Source: Rhodovarius crocodyli (lineage in GTDB: Bacteria; Pseudomonadota; Alphaproteobacteria; Acetobacterales; Acetobacteraceae). From it: a stretch of 64,000 nt of DNA. Shown one piece after another: positions 7,704 to 16,733 of the stretch (its first letter is position 1; each line of letters begins with the position of its first letter). The stretch lies in NCBI RefSeq assembly GCF_004005855.1, contig NZ_SACL01000002.1, positions 1 to 64,000 of the forward strand. Direction: 5' to 3'. The notes below the pieces were generated by a model. The model did not search any database. It saw only the letters and a list, made by a program, of their open reading frames with translations, and was not told the DNA's origin. A program made the translations under genes and the position numbers.

Positions 7704-8597
7704 CTATTTCTGATGCGTCGGGCAATAGAAGGTGGAGCGGCCGGACTGCACCATGCGCAGCACGCCCGGGCAGGCGGGCGGGCCGGGGCAGCGGGCGCAG
7801 GGCGTGCCCTCCCGGTCATAGACGTCGAAGCGTTCCTGAAAGACGCCGATCTCGCCATCCGCGCGCACATAGTCGCGCAGGGAGGAACCGCCGGCCGCGA
7901 TGCTGTCCGCCAGCACGGCCTTGATGACGGGCACGAGCTTCCGCGCCCGCGCGCCCGCCACCGTGGCCGCCAGGCGGGTGGGGGAGATGCCGGCCCGGTA
8001 CAGCGCCTCGCACACATATATATTGCCGAGCCCCGCCACCACGGACTGGTCCAGCAGCGCCGCCTTGATGGGCGTGCGCCGCCCTTCCAGCGCCGCGGAC
8101 AGGATGGCGGGGGTGAAGGCGTCCTCCAGCGGTTCCGGCCCCAGCCCGGCCAGCAGCTTGTGGGTGTCCTCGGCGGCACTCGGCACCAGGTCCATGGCGC
8201 CGAAGCGGCGGGGGTCCACGAAGCCCACGCGCCAGGCGTCGGTCTCGATCACCACATGCTCATGCGCCTCGGGCGGGGCGTTGTGCCCGCGCGAGTCGGA
8301 GAAGATGCCCTGCGGGCCGAGGCTGGGCACCGGGGCCGCGCCGTGCGGCCGGGCCACCATGCGCCCCGACATGCCCAGATGGATCAGCAGGCTCTCCCCG
8401 GTGTCGAGGCGCATCAGCATGTATTTGCCGCGCCTGCGGAATCCCAGCACCGTGGCCCCGGTCAGCCGCGCGCCCAGCCCCGGCGGCAGCGGCCAGCGGA
8501 TGTCGGGGCGGCGGGCCTCCGCATGGCGGATCCGCTGCCCGGTCAGGACTGACGACAGCCCGCGCATCACGGTTTCGACCTCGGGCAGTTCGGGCAT
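7704..8597 (-). CDS. mutM: formamidopyrimidine-DNA glycosylase MutM (Fpg)
   Basis: 297 aa. A bifunctional glycosylase/AP lyase that removes 8-oxoguanine and other oxidised purines. The mature N-terminus [10 protein letters not shown] carries the catalytic Pro2 and Glu3. Lys of [15 protein letters not shown] and [10 protein letters not shown] are conserved, as is the helix-two-turns-helix region. The C-terminal zinc finger is unusual. The first pair is CARC, but the second is YCPTH rather than CxxC, and the linker between the pairs is about 21 residues instead of about 16, suggesting a C3H finger. It diverges from ubiE with only 26 bp between starts. Confidence 0.95.
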   Translation of the reverse strand: MPELPEVETVMRGLSSVLTGQRIRHAEARRPDIRWPLPPGLGARLTGATVLGFRRRGKYMLMRLDTGESLLIHLGMSGRMVARPHGAAPVPSLGPQGIFSDSRGHNAPPEAHEHVVIETDAWRVGFVDPRRFGAMDLVPSAAEDTHKLLAGLGPEPLEDAFTPAILSAALEGRRTPIKAALLDQSVVAGLGNIYVCEALYRAGISPTRLAATVAGARARKLVPVIKAVLADSIAAGGSSLRDYVRADGEIGVFQERFDVYDREGTPCARCPGPPACPGVLRMVQSGRSTFYCPTHQK

Positions 8598-8623
8598 GGA
8601 AAGACCTGTGCTAGAAAGCGGCC

Positions 8624-9391
8624 ATGATGTCCGACGCTCCCTTTTCCGAGAAGCCGCCCGCCGGGGGCACGGTGGATTTCGGCTACACCCAGGTGGCCAC
8701 GACGGAGAAGGCGGGCATGGTCCGCGCCGTCTTCGACAGTGTCGCGCCCAAATACGACGTGATGAACGACCTCATGTCGCTGGGCCTGCACCGGGTGTGG
8801 AAGAAGGCCTTCCTGAACGCCATCGCGCCCCGCCCGAGCGAGACGCTGCTCGACCTCGCGGCCGGCACGGGCGACATCTCGATGGCGGCGAAGAAGATGG
8901 GTGCGAAGCGCGTCATCAGCACCGACATCAACGAGGCGATGCTGACCGTCGGCCGCGACCGCGCGCTGAACGCGGGCATGGTGCTGGACTACATGGTGGT
9001 GGATGCCGAGCGCATTCCGCTGCCGGACCGCAGCGTGGAGAAGGTCTCCATCGCCTTCGGCCTGCGCAACTGCACCGACAAGGATGCGGTGCTGGCCGAG
9101 GCGCGGCGCGTGCTGCGCCCGGGCGGGCGGTTCTTCTGCCTGGAATTCTCCAAGCTGGCCGTGACCGCGCTGGAGAAGCCCTATGAGCTCTGGAGCTTCG
9201 AGGTGCTGCCGCGCCTGGGCCAGCGCGTGGCGGGCGATGCCGACAGCTACCAGTATCTGGCCGAGAGCATCCGCATGATGCCCGACCAGGAAACGCTGGC
9301 CGGCATGATGCGCGGCGCGGGGCTGGAGCAGGTGAGCTACCGCAACCTGTCGGGCGGGATCGTGGCGATCCATTCGGGCTGGCGGCTGTAA
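8624..9391 (+). CDS. ubiE: ubiquinone/menaquinone biosynthesis C-methyltransferase UbiE
   Basis: 255 aa. SAM-dependent C-methylation of 2-polyprenyl-6-methoxy-1,4-benzoquinol in ubiquinone synthesis. Family signatures are [17 protein letters not shown], the SAM-binding [10 protein letters not shown], and the second UbiE motif LEFSKL. A second ATG (8627) is equally possible. The mutM-ubiE divergent pair is common in alphaproteobacteria, but the usual following genes ubiB and coaBC are not here. Confidence 0.96.
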   Translation: MMSDAPFSEKPPAGGTVDFGYTQVATTEKAGMVRAVFDSVAPKYDVMNDLMSLGLHRVWKKAFLNAIAPRPSETLLDLAAGTGDISMAAKKMGAKRVISTDINEAMLTVGRDRALNAGMVLDYMVVDAERIPLPDRSVEKVSIAFGLRNCTDKDAVLAEARRVLRPGGRFFCLEFSKLAVTALEKPYELWSFEVLPRLGQRVAGDADSYQYLAESIRMMPDQETLAGMMRGAGLEQVSYRNLSGGIVAIHSGWRL

Positions 9392-9603
9392 TTCATCGCG
9401 CTGGCGGAACTTGCCGCCCGCGCGCGGTGCCGTGTAGTCGATTGCACCTATTGCCTGTCGCGCGGATGAATGATGCCGCGCTGCACAGAATGACTGAAAT
9501 GGACTATTTCGCTATTACTTCTGTGTGAGAGTGGGCGATTCCGGTTTTTCTTCGGGCGGGGCGGCGCGATCCTGCGGCGGCACGCCCCACCGGAGAACCC
9601 GCC

Positions 9604-10260
9604 ATGACGCCGCCGGAAAAGAGTTTCGTCTTCGCTCCCATGTACAACCAGACGCCGCAGCCCGGGGAGCCGCAGACCAATGACGCCACCGGCGCCTTCC
9701 ACCCCGGCATGGCGATCTACAAGAAGATGTATGAGGGGATGGGCAAGCAGGTCGTCACGCTCAAGTTCGACAACCACGCCCCCGCCGCCAACCGCCGCCG
9801 CCAGATCCTGGACGCGATGCAGAACAATTGCGGCGGGCAGTGGTATGACGCGATCGTCTATTTCGGCCATGGCTGGAAGGGCGGGCTCGCCTCGGCCGGG
9901 TTCAACGATGCCAGCCGCGAATCCCTGACGGATGCGATTTGGGACTACGGCACGCCGGGGGTGAAGGTCATCCTCTATGCGTGCTCCTGCGCGACGCCGG
10001 GCGGCTATGCCTACAAGATGGCGCAGGACCTCAGCTGCTGGGCCAATTACGGGCTGGAGGTGTTCGGCCACCCCTCGGTCGGGCACAGCTTCACCAACCC
10101 GCAGGTCCGACGCTACCCGTCCAACCTGGGTGAGACGGGGGAGACGGTCTGCCCCGACGGCAAGCTGCAGGGCTGGCTGAAGAACATGCGCAATGAGCGG
10201 GCCGGCTTCTGGGCGCAGATGCCCTTCATGACCAGGGATGAGATCGCGGCGGCCTGCTGA
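9604..10260 (+). CDS. unrecognised protein with caspase-fold-like His/Cys motifs
   Basis: 218 aa, with no signal peptide or TM segment. I do not recognise a named family. Visible pattern: a predicted beta strand ending in a His-Gly pair (YDAIVYFGHG, His89) and, 38 residues on, a second hydrophobic strand ending in Ala-Cys (VKVILYACSC, Cys127). That is the layout of the catalytic dyad in clan CD peptidases (caspase, CHAT, gingipain). The rest is rich in Gly, Asn and aromatics, with extra Cys at 76, 129, 145, 183 and 218. SD GGAG lies 9 nt before the ATG. The gene stands alone between ubiE and a GST gene, with a 212-bp upstream gap. Confidence 0.6.
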   Translation: MTPPEKSFVFAPMYNQTPQPGEPQTNDATGAFHPGMAIYKKMYEGMGKQVVTLKFDNHAPAANRRRQILDAMQNNCGGQWYDAIVYFGHGWKGGLASAGFNDASRESLTDAIWDYGTPGVKVILYACSCATPGGYAYKMAQDLSCWANYGLEVFGHPSVGHSFTNPQVRRYPSNLGETGETVCPDGKLQGWLKNMRNERAGFWAQMPFMTRDEIAAAC

Positions 10261-10312
10261 GTGCGGCCGCGGCGGGTTCCCCCTCGCGGCGCATGGTGGC
10301 ATACGCCGGGGG

Positions 10313-10981
10313 ATGCGGATCCTGTATCATCTCCCTCTCTCGGCCGAATGCCGGAAGGTCCGGCTGGCGCTCATGGAAAAGCGCATTCCCTTCGAGCCCA
10401 AGCTCGAACGGGTGTGGGACCGGCGCGAGGAGTTCCTGGAGCTGAACCCCGCCGGCACCGTGCCGGTGTTCCAGGACGAGAACGGCCTGTCGATCGCCGA
10501 AAGCAGCGCGATCTGCGAATACCTCGATGAGGCCTACCCCGACCCGTCCCTGTTCGGCCGCACCCTGGCCGAGCGCGCGGAGGTGCGCCGCCTGGTCGCG
10601 TGGTTCGACCTGAAATTCGGCGCCGAGGTCACGAAGAACCTGATCTATGAGCGCCACTTCAAGCGGCAGCTGGGCCACGGCAACCCGGATGCGGCCAATA
10701 TCCGCGCGGGCTATGCCAATCTGAAGCCGCATCTGGATTACATCGGCTGGCTGGCCGAGACGCGCGCCTGGCTGGGCGGCACCCATATCAGCCTGGCTGA
10801 TTTCGCGGCGGCCGCGCATCTGTCCGTGCTGGACTACGCCAATGACGTGGACTGGAAATACAACCCGGCCGCGACCGAATGGTACCAGCGCATCAAGTCG
10901 CGCCCGGCCTTCCGGCCGCTGCTGGCCGAGCGTGTCTCCGGCCTGAACCCACCCGCCCATTACGACGACCTGGATTTCTGA
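10313..10981 (+). CDS. glutathione S-transferase family protein
   Basis: 222 aa from ATG 10313. The frame is open further upstream, but MRILYHLPLSAECRKVRLAL is the normal start of the thioredoxin-like N-domain. LNPAGTVPVFQDENG contains the cis-Pro, and ESSAICEYLDE is the glutathione gamma-Glu-binding segment. The all-helical C-domain (about 85-205) has the ISLADFAAAAHL motif. These proteins conjugate or reduce substrates with glutathione; the specific substrate is unknown. The stop overlaps the argS start (TGATG). Confidence 0.88.
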   Translation: MRILYHLPLSAECRKVRLALMEKRIPFEPKLERVWDRREEFLELNPAGTVPVFQDENGLSIAESSAICEYLDEAYPDPSLFGRTLAERAEVRRLVAWFDLKFGAEVTKNLIYERHFKRQLGHGNPDAANIRAGYANLKPHLDYIGWLAETRAWLGGTHISLADFAAAAHLSVLDYANDVDWKYNPAATEWYQRIKSRPAFRPLLAERVSGLNPPAHYDDLDF

Positions 10982-12801
10982 TGCAGCAGGATATTTTCGC
11001 GGCCCTTCGGGCGCGCACCGTGGACGCGCTGCAGGGGCTGCTGCCCGAGCTGCCCGCCGAGGCTTTTTCCCGGGTGGTGGTCGAGCCGCCGCGCGACGCA
11101 AGCCATGGCGACATGGCGACCAATGCCGCGATGGTGGTGGCCAAGCTGGCGAAGCTGCCTCCGCCGAAGCTGGCGGCCGACCTCTCGGCGAAGCTGGCGG
11201 AACTGCCGGAAGTGGCCGAGGTGGCCCCCGCCGGCCCCGGCTTCATCAACATCCGCCTGCAGCCCGAATACCTGCGCGCCCAGCTGCCGGTGGTGCTGGC
11301 GGCGGGTGAGGCCTATGGCCAGGGGGCGGCCACCGGCCACAAGGTGAATGTGGAATATGTCTCGGCCAACCCGACGGGGCCGATGCATGTGGGCCATTGC
11401 CGGGGTGCCGTGGTGGGCGACGCGCTGGCCAACCTGCTGGCCAAGGCGGGCGATGCCGTCACCAAGGAATACTACATCAACGATGCAGGTGCGCAGGTGC
11501 AGGCTTTGGCCTGGGCTGCGTTCTGGCGCTACCTCGAAGTCGCGGCCCGCGCCGGCGCCCCGGGCGCCGTGCTGGACAAGCTGCGGGCCGAGCCCGAGAA
11601 CGGCCGTGCCATCGTGGAGGCCGAGTTCGGCACCACCCTGCAATATGGCGGTGAATACCTGATCCCGGTGGGAGAGGCGCTGTGGGCCGAGCACGGTCCG
11701 GCCCTGATGGACCCCACCCCCGACACCCTGCTGGCCATCCGCCACGCCACCGTCGCCGCCATGATGGTCGAGATCCGCGCCGATCTCGCGGCCCTCGGCG
11801 TCACGCATGACGTGTTCATCTCCGAGGCCGAGGTCGTCGCCGCCGGCAAGCTGGAACAGGCCGAGCAGGTGCTGGACGCCAAGGGCCTGATGTATCGCGG
11901 CATCCTGGAGCCGCCCAAGGGCAAGACCCCCGACGACTGGGAGCCCCGCGAGCAGACCCTGTTCCGCGCCACCCAGTTCGGCGACGACACCGACCGCCCG
12001 CTGCGCAAGTCTGACGGCTCGGGCACCTATTTCGCCAATGACATCGCCAACCACCTGCACAAGATCGAGCGCGGCTTCGATGAGCTGGTGCATGTGTGGG
12101 GTGCCGACCACGGCGGCTATGTGAAGCGGATGAAGGCGGCGGTCTCCGCGCTGTCGGACAGCCGCGTCAGCCTGGATGTGGTGCTGACCCAGATCGTGCA
12201 TGTGCTGAAGGACGGCCAGCCCGTGCGCATGTCCAAGCGCGCCGGCAGCTACATCACGCTGGCGGACCTGATCGACGAGGTCGGGCGCGACGCGGTGCGC
12301 TTCACGATGCTGACGCGCAAGGCCGATGCGCAGATGGAGTTCGACCTGAACAAGGTGGTCGAGCAGTCGCGCGACAACCCGGTCTTCTACGTGCAATACG
12401 CCCATGCGCGCATCCGCTCCGTGCTGCGCGCGGCGGGTGACCCGGCGGATTTCGCGGGGGCTGACCTGTCGCCCCTGACCGACGCCGCCGAGATGGCGCT
12501 GATTCGCCGCATCACCACCTGGCCCCGCGTGGTCGAGGGTGCGGCGGCGGCGCGCGAGCCGCATCGTATTGCCTTCTATCTCAACGACTTGGCCGGCGAC
12601 TTTCATATGCTGTGGAATCGCGGGCGAGAAGATGCCACATTGCGCTTCATCAGGCCGGAGGAACCGGTGGCCACCAAGGCGCGTCTCGCGCTGCTGGCGG
12701 CCACGGGGGCGGTACTCCGTTCCGGCCTTCAGGTGATGGGGGTGACCCCTGTCGAGGAGTTGCGCGATGAGCGGAAGGGGGATTCCGCGGAGCCCGGCTG
12801 A
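10981..12801 (+). CDS. argS: arginyl-tRNA synthetase
   Basis: 606 aa from ATG 10981, sharing 1 nt with the GST stop. A class I synthetase charging tRNA-Arg. The HIGH-type motif is HVGHCRG after VSANPTGPM, and the KMSKS-equivalent is RMSKRAG. The N-terminal Add-1 domain (DASHGDMATNAAMVVAK) and the C-terminal DALR anticodon-binding domain (VFYVQYAHARI) are intact. It heads an alphaproteobacterial cell-division/chromosome-segregation series: argS, SPOR gene, nagZ, M50 protease, scpA, scpB. Confidence 0.97.
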   Translation: MQQDIFAALRARTVDALQGLLPELPAEAFSRVVVEPPRDASHGDMATNAAMVVAKLAKLPPPKLAADLSAKLAELPEVAEVAPAGPGFINIRLQPEYLRAQLPVVLAAGEAYGQGAATGHKVNVEYVSANPTGPMHVGHCRGAVVGDALANLLAKAGDAVTKEYYINDAGAQVQALAWAAFWRYLEVAARAGAPGAVLDKLRAEPENGRAIVEAEFGTTLQYGGEYLIPVGEALWAEHGPALMDPTPDTLLAIRHATVAAMMVEIRADLAALGVTHDVFISEAEVVAAGKLEQAEQVLDAKGLMYRGILEPPKGKTPDDWEPREQTLFRATQFGDDTDRPLRKSDGSGTYFANDIANHLHKIERGFDELVHVWGADHGGYVKRMKAAVSALSDSRVSLDVVLTQIVHVLKDGQPVRMSKRAGSYITLADLIDEVGRDAVRFTMLTRKADAQMEFDLNKVVEQSRDNPVFYVQYAHARIRSVLRAAGDPADFAGADLSPLTDAAEMALIRRITTWPRVVEGAAAAREPHRIAFYLNDLAGDFHMLWNRGREDATLRFIRPEEPVATKARLALLAATGAVLRSGLQVMGVTPVEELRDERKGDSAEPG

Positions 12802-12848
12802 GGGGAGCCGGCGCACCGCAGGAACGGTGAATGCGATGGGGGGCCACC

Positions 12849-13552
12849 ATGAGTGACGCCCCCCGCAACTGGGCCGACGACATGGCCCGCAGGCAGCCCA
12901 TGAGGGCGAGCAGCAACATGGCGCCCAAGCCGATGCAACTGCCGAACCTGCCCCGGCGCCTGATCCTGATCGGCGCGGGCCTGACGGGTTCCATCCTGCT
13001 CGCCTCCGGCATCATCTGGGGCATTTCCCGCATGGGGCCCAGCGCGCCGCCGGTGATCGAATCCGATGGCAGGCCCTTCCGCGTGCGCCCCGACGGCGCG
13101 CCCGTGGCCCCGCCCGCCGTGACCACGGCAGCCCCCGTCCGCCCTGGTGAGGCCCGCGTGGCCCAGGGGCCCGAGGCGCCGCGCCTGGACAGCCTGCGCC
13201 AGCAGATGGCGGCCCCGCACACCCCGGCCCCCGCGCCGGAGGCACCCGCCGCGGCCCCGCGCGCGGCAGCCCCGGAGCAGCCGGCGGCACCCGCCGGCCG
13301 CCATGCCCAGCACCCGGCGCCGGCGCAGCATGCCCGCCAGGCGCCCGCTGCCGCGCCCGCCCGGCCGCCGCCCGTGCCGAGTGGGACCGTATCAAGCGCC
13401 GCGTGCCTGAGCTCGCGGGCCATTCGCCCAGCATCGTGAAGTTCGAGCGCCAGGGCCATCCGACCCTGTGGCGGCTGCGCGTGCAGGGAGTGGATGCCCG
13501 CGCCCTGTGCGGCCGCCTGCGTGAGAAGGGCGTGGCCTGCAACGCGGTCTGA
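12849..13552 (+). pseudogene. SPOR-domain envelope protein, frameshifted
   Basis: The reading frame from ATG 12849 (SD GGGGGG 7 nt upstream) gives a cytoplasmic N-terminus, one TM helix (LILIGAGLTGSILLASGII) and a long Pro/Ala linker, then runs out at 13439. The C-terminal SPOR-like segment is in another frame: ARAEWDRIKRRVPELAG through LCGRLREKGVACNAV, ending at TGA 13550-13552. The switch lies near 13340-13390 in very GC-rich sequence. The first strand of the SPOR fold (usually a VQLG-type stretch) is also missing, so a non-triplet deletion is likelier than a single base slip. SPOR domains bind denuded septal peptidoglycan. An assembly error cannot be excluded. Confidence 0.7.
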
Positions 13553-13664
13553 CAGCCCGCTGCGGGGCGGGCCGGCGCGGTCTTTTCCACGCCGGCCGCC
13601 TCAGCCGTCGCCTTCCGAGGCAGGCTCTGTTAGGCCGGACGCACCACTGAACAGGGCGATTCGC

Positions 13665-14591
13665 ATGCGCGCCGCCATCATCGGGCTCTCGGGCCCCATC
13701 CTGACGGCGGAGGAAGCCGGGCTGCTGCGGGAACACCCGCCGCTCGGCATCATCCTTTTCGCGCGGAACATCGAAAACCCCGCACAGCTCTCGGCGCTGA
13801 ACGCCGCCATCCGCGACATCCTCGGCGCCGGCACGCCCATCCTGGTGGACCAGGAGGGCGGGCGCGTGGCCCGGCTGAAGCCGCCGCACTGGCCGGCATT
13901 CCCGCCCGCCGCCAACTTCGAGAACGGCCCCGATCAGGCCTGCTTCGACCATTTCGCCGCCATCGGCGCGGTCTGCGCCGGCGCGGGCTTCGATGTCGAT
14001 TGCGCGCCCGTGCTGGACCTGCGCCTGCCCGAGCAGCACGGCATCATCGGCGACCGTGCCTATTCGGCCGACCCTGCCGAGGTCGCGCGGCTGGGGGCGG
14101 CCACCATCCGGGGCCTGCAATCGGCGGGCGTGATCCCGGTCATCAAGCATATTCCCGGCCATGGCCGGGCCCTTGCGGACAGCCATCTGGAACTGCCGCG
14201 CGTGACCGCCCCGGCCGCAACGCTCGCCGCCGACATCGCGCCCTTCCGCGCGCTGGCGGGGCTCGGCGCCTGGGCCATGACCGCGCATATCCTCTATCAG
14301 GCCTGGGATGCGGAACTGCCCGCCACGCTGTCGCCCACCATCATCCGCGACGTGATCCGGGGCGAGATCGGCTTCGACGGCTTTCTGATCTCGGACGATC
14401 TGGCCATGAAGGCGCTGTCCGGCACGCCGTCCGAGCTGGCGCTGCGCGCCATCGCCGCCGGCTGCGACGCGGTGCTGCATTGCACGGGCGATTTCGAGGA
14501 GAACGCGGCCCTGCTGCCGGTCTGCCCGCCGCTGGCGCCTGCGGCACTGGCCCGCCTCGCGGCTTCGCGCGCCGCTGCCGGGTTGAGCTGA
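13665..14591 (+). CDS. nagZ: beta-N-acetylhexosaminidase NagZ
   Basis: 308 aa from ATG 13665 (MRAAIIGLSG); the longer open frame upstream overlaps the SPOR gene and is not used. A family 3 glycoside hydrolase that removes GlcNAc from anhydro-muropeptides during cytoplasmic peptidoglycan recycling. The signature KHIPGHGRALADSHLELP carries the mobile-loop Asp-His dyad, and FLISDDLAMKAL carries the nucleophile Asp. DQEGGRVARLK binds substrate. The stop overlaps the next ATG by 1 nt (TGATG). Confidence 0.95.
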   Translation: MRAAIIGLSGPILTAEEAGLLREHPPLGIILFARNIENPAQLSALNAAIRDILGAGTPILVDQEGGRVARLKPPHWPAFPPAANFENGPDQACFDHFAAIGAVCAGAGFDVDCAPVLDLRLPEQHGIIGDRAYSADPAEVARLGAATIRGLQSAGVIPVIKHIPGHGRALADSHLELPRVTAPAATLAADIAPFRALAGLGAWAMTAHILYQAWDAELPATLSPTIIRDVIRGEIGFDGFLISDDLAMKALSGTPSELALRAIAAGCDAVLHCTGDFEENAALLPVCPPLAPAALARLAASRAAAGLS

Positions 14592-15277
14592 TGCCCGATT
14601 GGTTGCCCGAGGTCCTGGCGGCGGTCTTCGCCACCATCATCGCCATCACCTTCCATGAGGCCGCGCACGGCTATGCCGCCGAGGCGCTGGGCGACCCGAC
14701 GGCGCGTGAGCGCGGCCGCGTCACGCTCAACCCCATCAAGCATGTGGACCCGATCGGGACCGTGGTGCTGCCCGGCATCCTGCTGATCGGGCAGTTGCTG
14801 ACCATCGGCCGGGTGGAGGCGATGATCGGCTGGGCCAAGCCCGTGCCGGTGGATTTCATGCGCCTGCGCAACCCGCGCTGGGGCATGCTGTGGGTGGCGG
14901 CCGCAGGGCCTGCCATGAATGTGCTGCTGGCCTATGTGGCGGCGCTCTCCGCGCATCTGGCGGGCTTCGCGGACCCGCCGACGGCCACCATCATCTACCG
15001 CGCCGTGGCCCTGTTCATGATCGTGAACCTGGTGCTGGCCGCCTTCAACATGCTGCCCATTCCGCCGCTGGATGGCGGGCGCATCGTGACCGCGCTGCTG
15101 CCCTGGCGGCTGGCGCTGCCCTTCGCGCGGACGGAACGCTACGGGCTGCTGATCGTCATCGGCCTGATCGTGGTGGCGCCGCGCGTGTTCCCGGGCTTCG
15201 ACCCGATGGACTGGCTGCTGGCCAACATGGTCTCGCCCATCTTCAACCTGGTGCTGCGCGCGGCGGGGCAGGGATGA
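14591..15277 (+). CDS. site-2 protease family protein (peptidase M50)
   Basis: 228 aa from ATG 14591. An intramembrane zinc metalloprotease of the compact M50 type. The zinc motif HEAAHG lies in the first TM helix (VFATIIAITFHEAAHGYAA), and the second metal site NMLPIPPLDGGRI lies in the last third. Four to five hydrophobic segments are visible. It has no PDZ domain, unlike RseP. The physiological substrate is unknown. The gene is translationally coupled on both sides: TGATG with nagZ and ATGA with scpA. Confidence 0.92.
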   Translation: MPDWLPEVLAAVFATIIAITFHEAAHGYAAEALGDPTARERGRVTLNPIKHVDPIGTVVLPGILLIGQLLTIGRVEAMIGWAKPVPVDFMRLRNPRWGMLWVAAAGPAMNVLLAYVAALSAHLAGFADPPTATIIYRAVALFMIVNLVLAAFNMLPIPPLDGGRIVTALLPWRLALPFARTERYGLLIVIGLIVVAPRVFPGFDPMDWLLANMVSPIFNLVLRAAGQG

Positions 15278-16029
15278 GCGACAGCGCCCCGGCCATCACG
15301 GCGCTGACCATCAGGCTGGACGGGTTCGAGGGTCCGCTCGACCTGCTGCTGGACCTGGCGCGCAGCCAGAAGGTCGATATCCGGCAGATCTCCATCATCA
15401 AGCTGGTGGACCAGTATGTGGCGGTGCTGGAAGGCGCGCGCAAAATCCGGCTGGAGCTGGCCGCCGAATGGCTGGTGATGGCCGCCTGGCTGACCTGGCT
15501 GAAATCCCGCCTGCTGCTGCCCGAGGAGCTGGAGCCCGAGGAGGACCCGGAGCTGCTGGCGGAGCGCCTGACGGAGCGCCTGGCCGAGCTGGACCGCATG
15601 CGCAACGCGGCCTTCTGGCTGTCGGGCCAGTTGCAGCTGGGCCGCGACACCTTCGCGCGCGGTGAGCCCGAGAACCTGCGCCAGGAGGACCGCTCCGGCC
15701 TGGTGGCCGACCTGCCGGCGCTGCTGCGCGCCTATGCCGCCGCCCGCCGCCGTGCCATCGCCGCCAAGCCCTATCGGCCCAAGACGCGCCGCCTGTTCTC
15801 GGTGGCCGAGGCGCTGGAGCGGCTGCGCGCGCTGCTGGGCGCCACCCCCGGCTGGACCGTGCTGCAATCCTATCTGCCCGAGAGCCTGGCCACGCCCCTG
15901 GAACGCAAGGCGGCGCTCGCCTCCGGCCTGATCGCGGCGCTGGAGGAAGCCAAGGGCGGGCGCGTCGAGCTGCGCCAGGATGCGCTGTTCGGCCCCCTGA
16001 TGATCCGCCTGGCGGAGACCCCGGCATGA
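15274..16029 (+). CDS. scpA: segregation and condensation protein ScpA
   Basis: 251 aa from ATG 15274, overlapping the M50 gene by 4 nt. This is the kleisin subunit of the SMC-ScpAB condensin. The N-terminal signature is RLDGFEGPLDLLLDLARSQKVDI, and the C-terminal winged-helix region is FSVAEALERLRALL...KGGRVELRQDALFGPLMI. The conserved helix AAEWLVMAAWLTWLKSRLLLP is present. It is encoded with its partner scpB. Confidence 0.95.
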   Translation: MSDSAPAITALTIRLDGFEGPLDLLLDLARSQKVDIRQISIIKLVDQYVAVLEGARKIRLELAAEWLVMAAWLTWLKSRLLLPEELEPEEDPELLAERLTERLAELDRMRNAAFWLSGQLQLGRDTFARGEPENLRQEDRSGLVADLPALLRAYAAARRRAIAAKPYRPKTRRLFSVAEALERLRALLGATPGWTVLQSYLPESLATPLERKAALASGLIAALEEAKGGRVELRQDALFGPLMIRLAETPA

Positions 16030-16610
16030 GCGACACCGATGCCACTTTCGCCCTCGCCCTGCGCATCGCGGAGGCACTGATCTTCGCCTCCGACCGCCCG
16101 GTGAAGCCTGACCGGCTGGCCGCCGCCATACCCGCCGGCGTGGACCCGCTGGCGGTGCTGACGGCGCTGCAGGCGCAATGCACCGGCCGCCCGGTGGAAC
16201 TGGTGGAAGTCGGCGGCGGCTTCGCCTTCCGCACCGCGCTGGATCTGGCACCGGCCATCACCCGCGTGGTGGAGGTGCCGCGCCGCCTGCCGCGCGTGGC
16301 GATGGAGACGCTGGCCATCATCGCCTATCACCAGCCGGTCACCCGGCCGGAGATCGAGGAGATCCGCGGCGCCACCCTCAGCCAGTCCACCCTGGACGCG
16401 CTGCTGGAAATGGGCCTCGTCACGTCGCGCGGGAAAAAGGAAGTGCCGGGCCGCCCCACGCTGTGGGGTACCACGCCGCGCTTCCTGGAGCAGTTCGGCC
16501 TGAAGTCGCTGAACGAATTGCCGCGCCGGGAGGAACTGGTCTCGGCCGATGCGGCGGCGCTGCCGTTGGAGCAGAAGCCGGCGCCGGAAGGGGAGTTGCC
16601 GCTGCACTGA
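16026..16610 (+). CDS. scpB: segregation and condensation protein ScpB
   Basis: 194 aa, overlapping scpA by ATGA. A tandem winged-helix kite protein that binds the ScpA linker in the SMC complex. The second winged helix has the hallmark METLAIIAYHQPVTRPEIEE followed by LLEMGLVTSRGKKEVPGRP and the conserved LWGTTPRFLEQFGL. In many relatives tatABC follows scpB. Here a family B repeat and the converging moaB follow instead. Confidence 0.95.
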   Translation: MSDTDATFALALRIAEALIFASDRPVKPDRLAAAIPAGVDPLAVLTALQAQCTGRPVELVEVGGGFAFRTALDLAPAITRVVEVPRRLPRVAMETLAIIAYHQPVTRPEIEEIRGATLSQSTLDALLEMGLVTSRGKKEVPGRPTLWGTTPRFLEQFGLKSLNELPRREELVSADAAALPLEQKPAPEGELPLH

Positions 16611-16626
16611 GGCGGCGTAAATACTT

Positions 16627-16712
16627 CTTCTTTTTCTGAAGAAAAAGAAGCAAAAAGACTTTTCGATTTTAAGCAATAAAAAGTTTTTTGGTTCTTTTTT
16701 ACAAAAAAGAAC
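16627..16712. repeat. intergenic repeat family B, copy 1 (twin hairpins, likely bidirectional terminator)
   Basis: CTTCTTTTTCT-GA-AGAAAAAGAAG (16627-16650) and GTTCTTTTTT-AC-AAAAAAGAAC (16691-16712), joined by CAAAAAGACTTTT...AAAAAGTTTTTTG. It lies between the converging scpB and moaB genes. Each half is an A/T-rich hairpin unit in inverted orientation to the other, so T-tracts face both ways. Related copies are at 26970-27055 and 31570-31666. Confidence 0.8.
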
Positions 16713-16733
16713 GTTTATTTTTATTGTCTGCGC

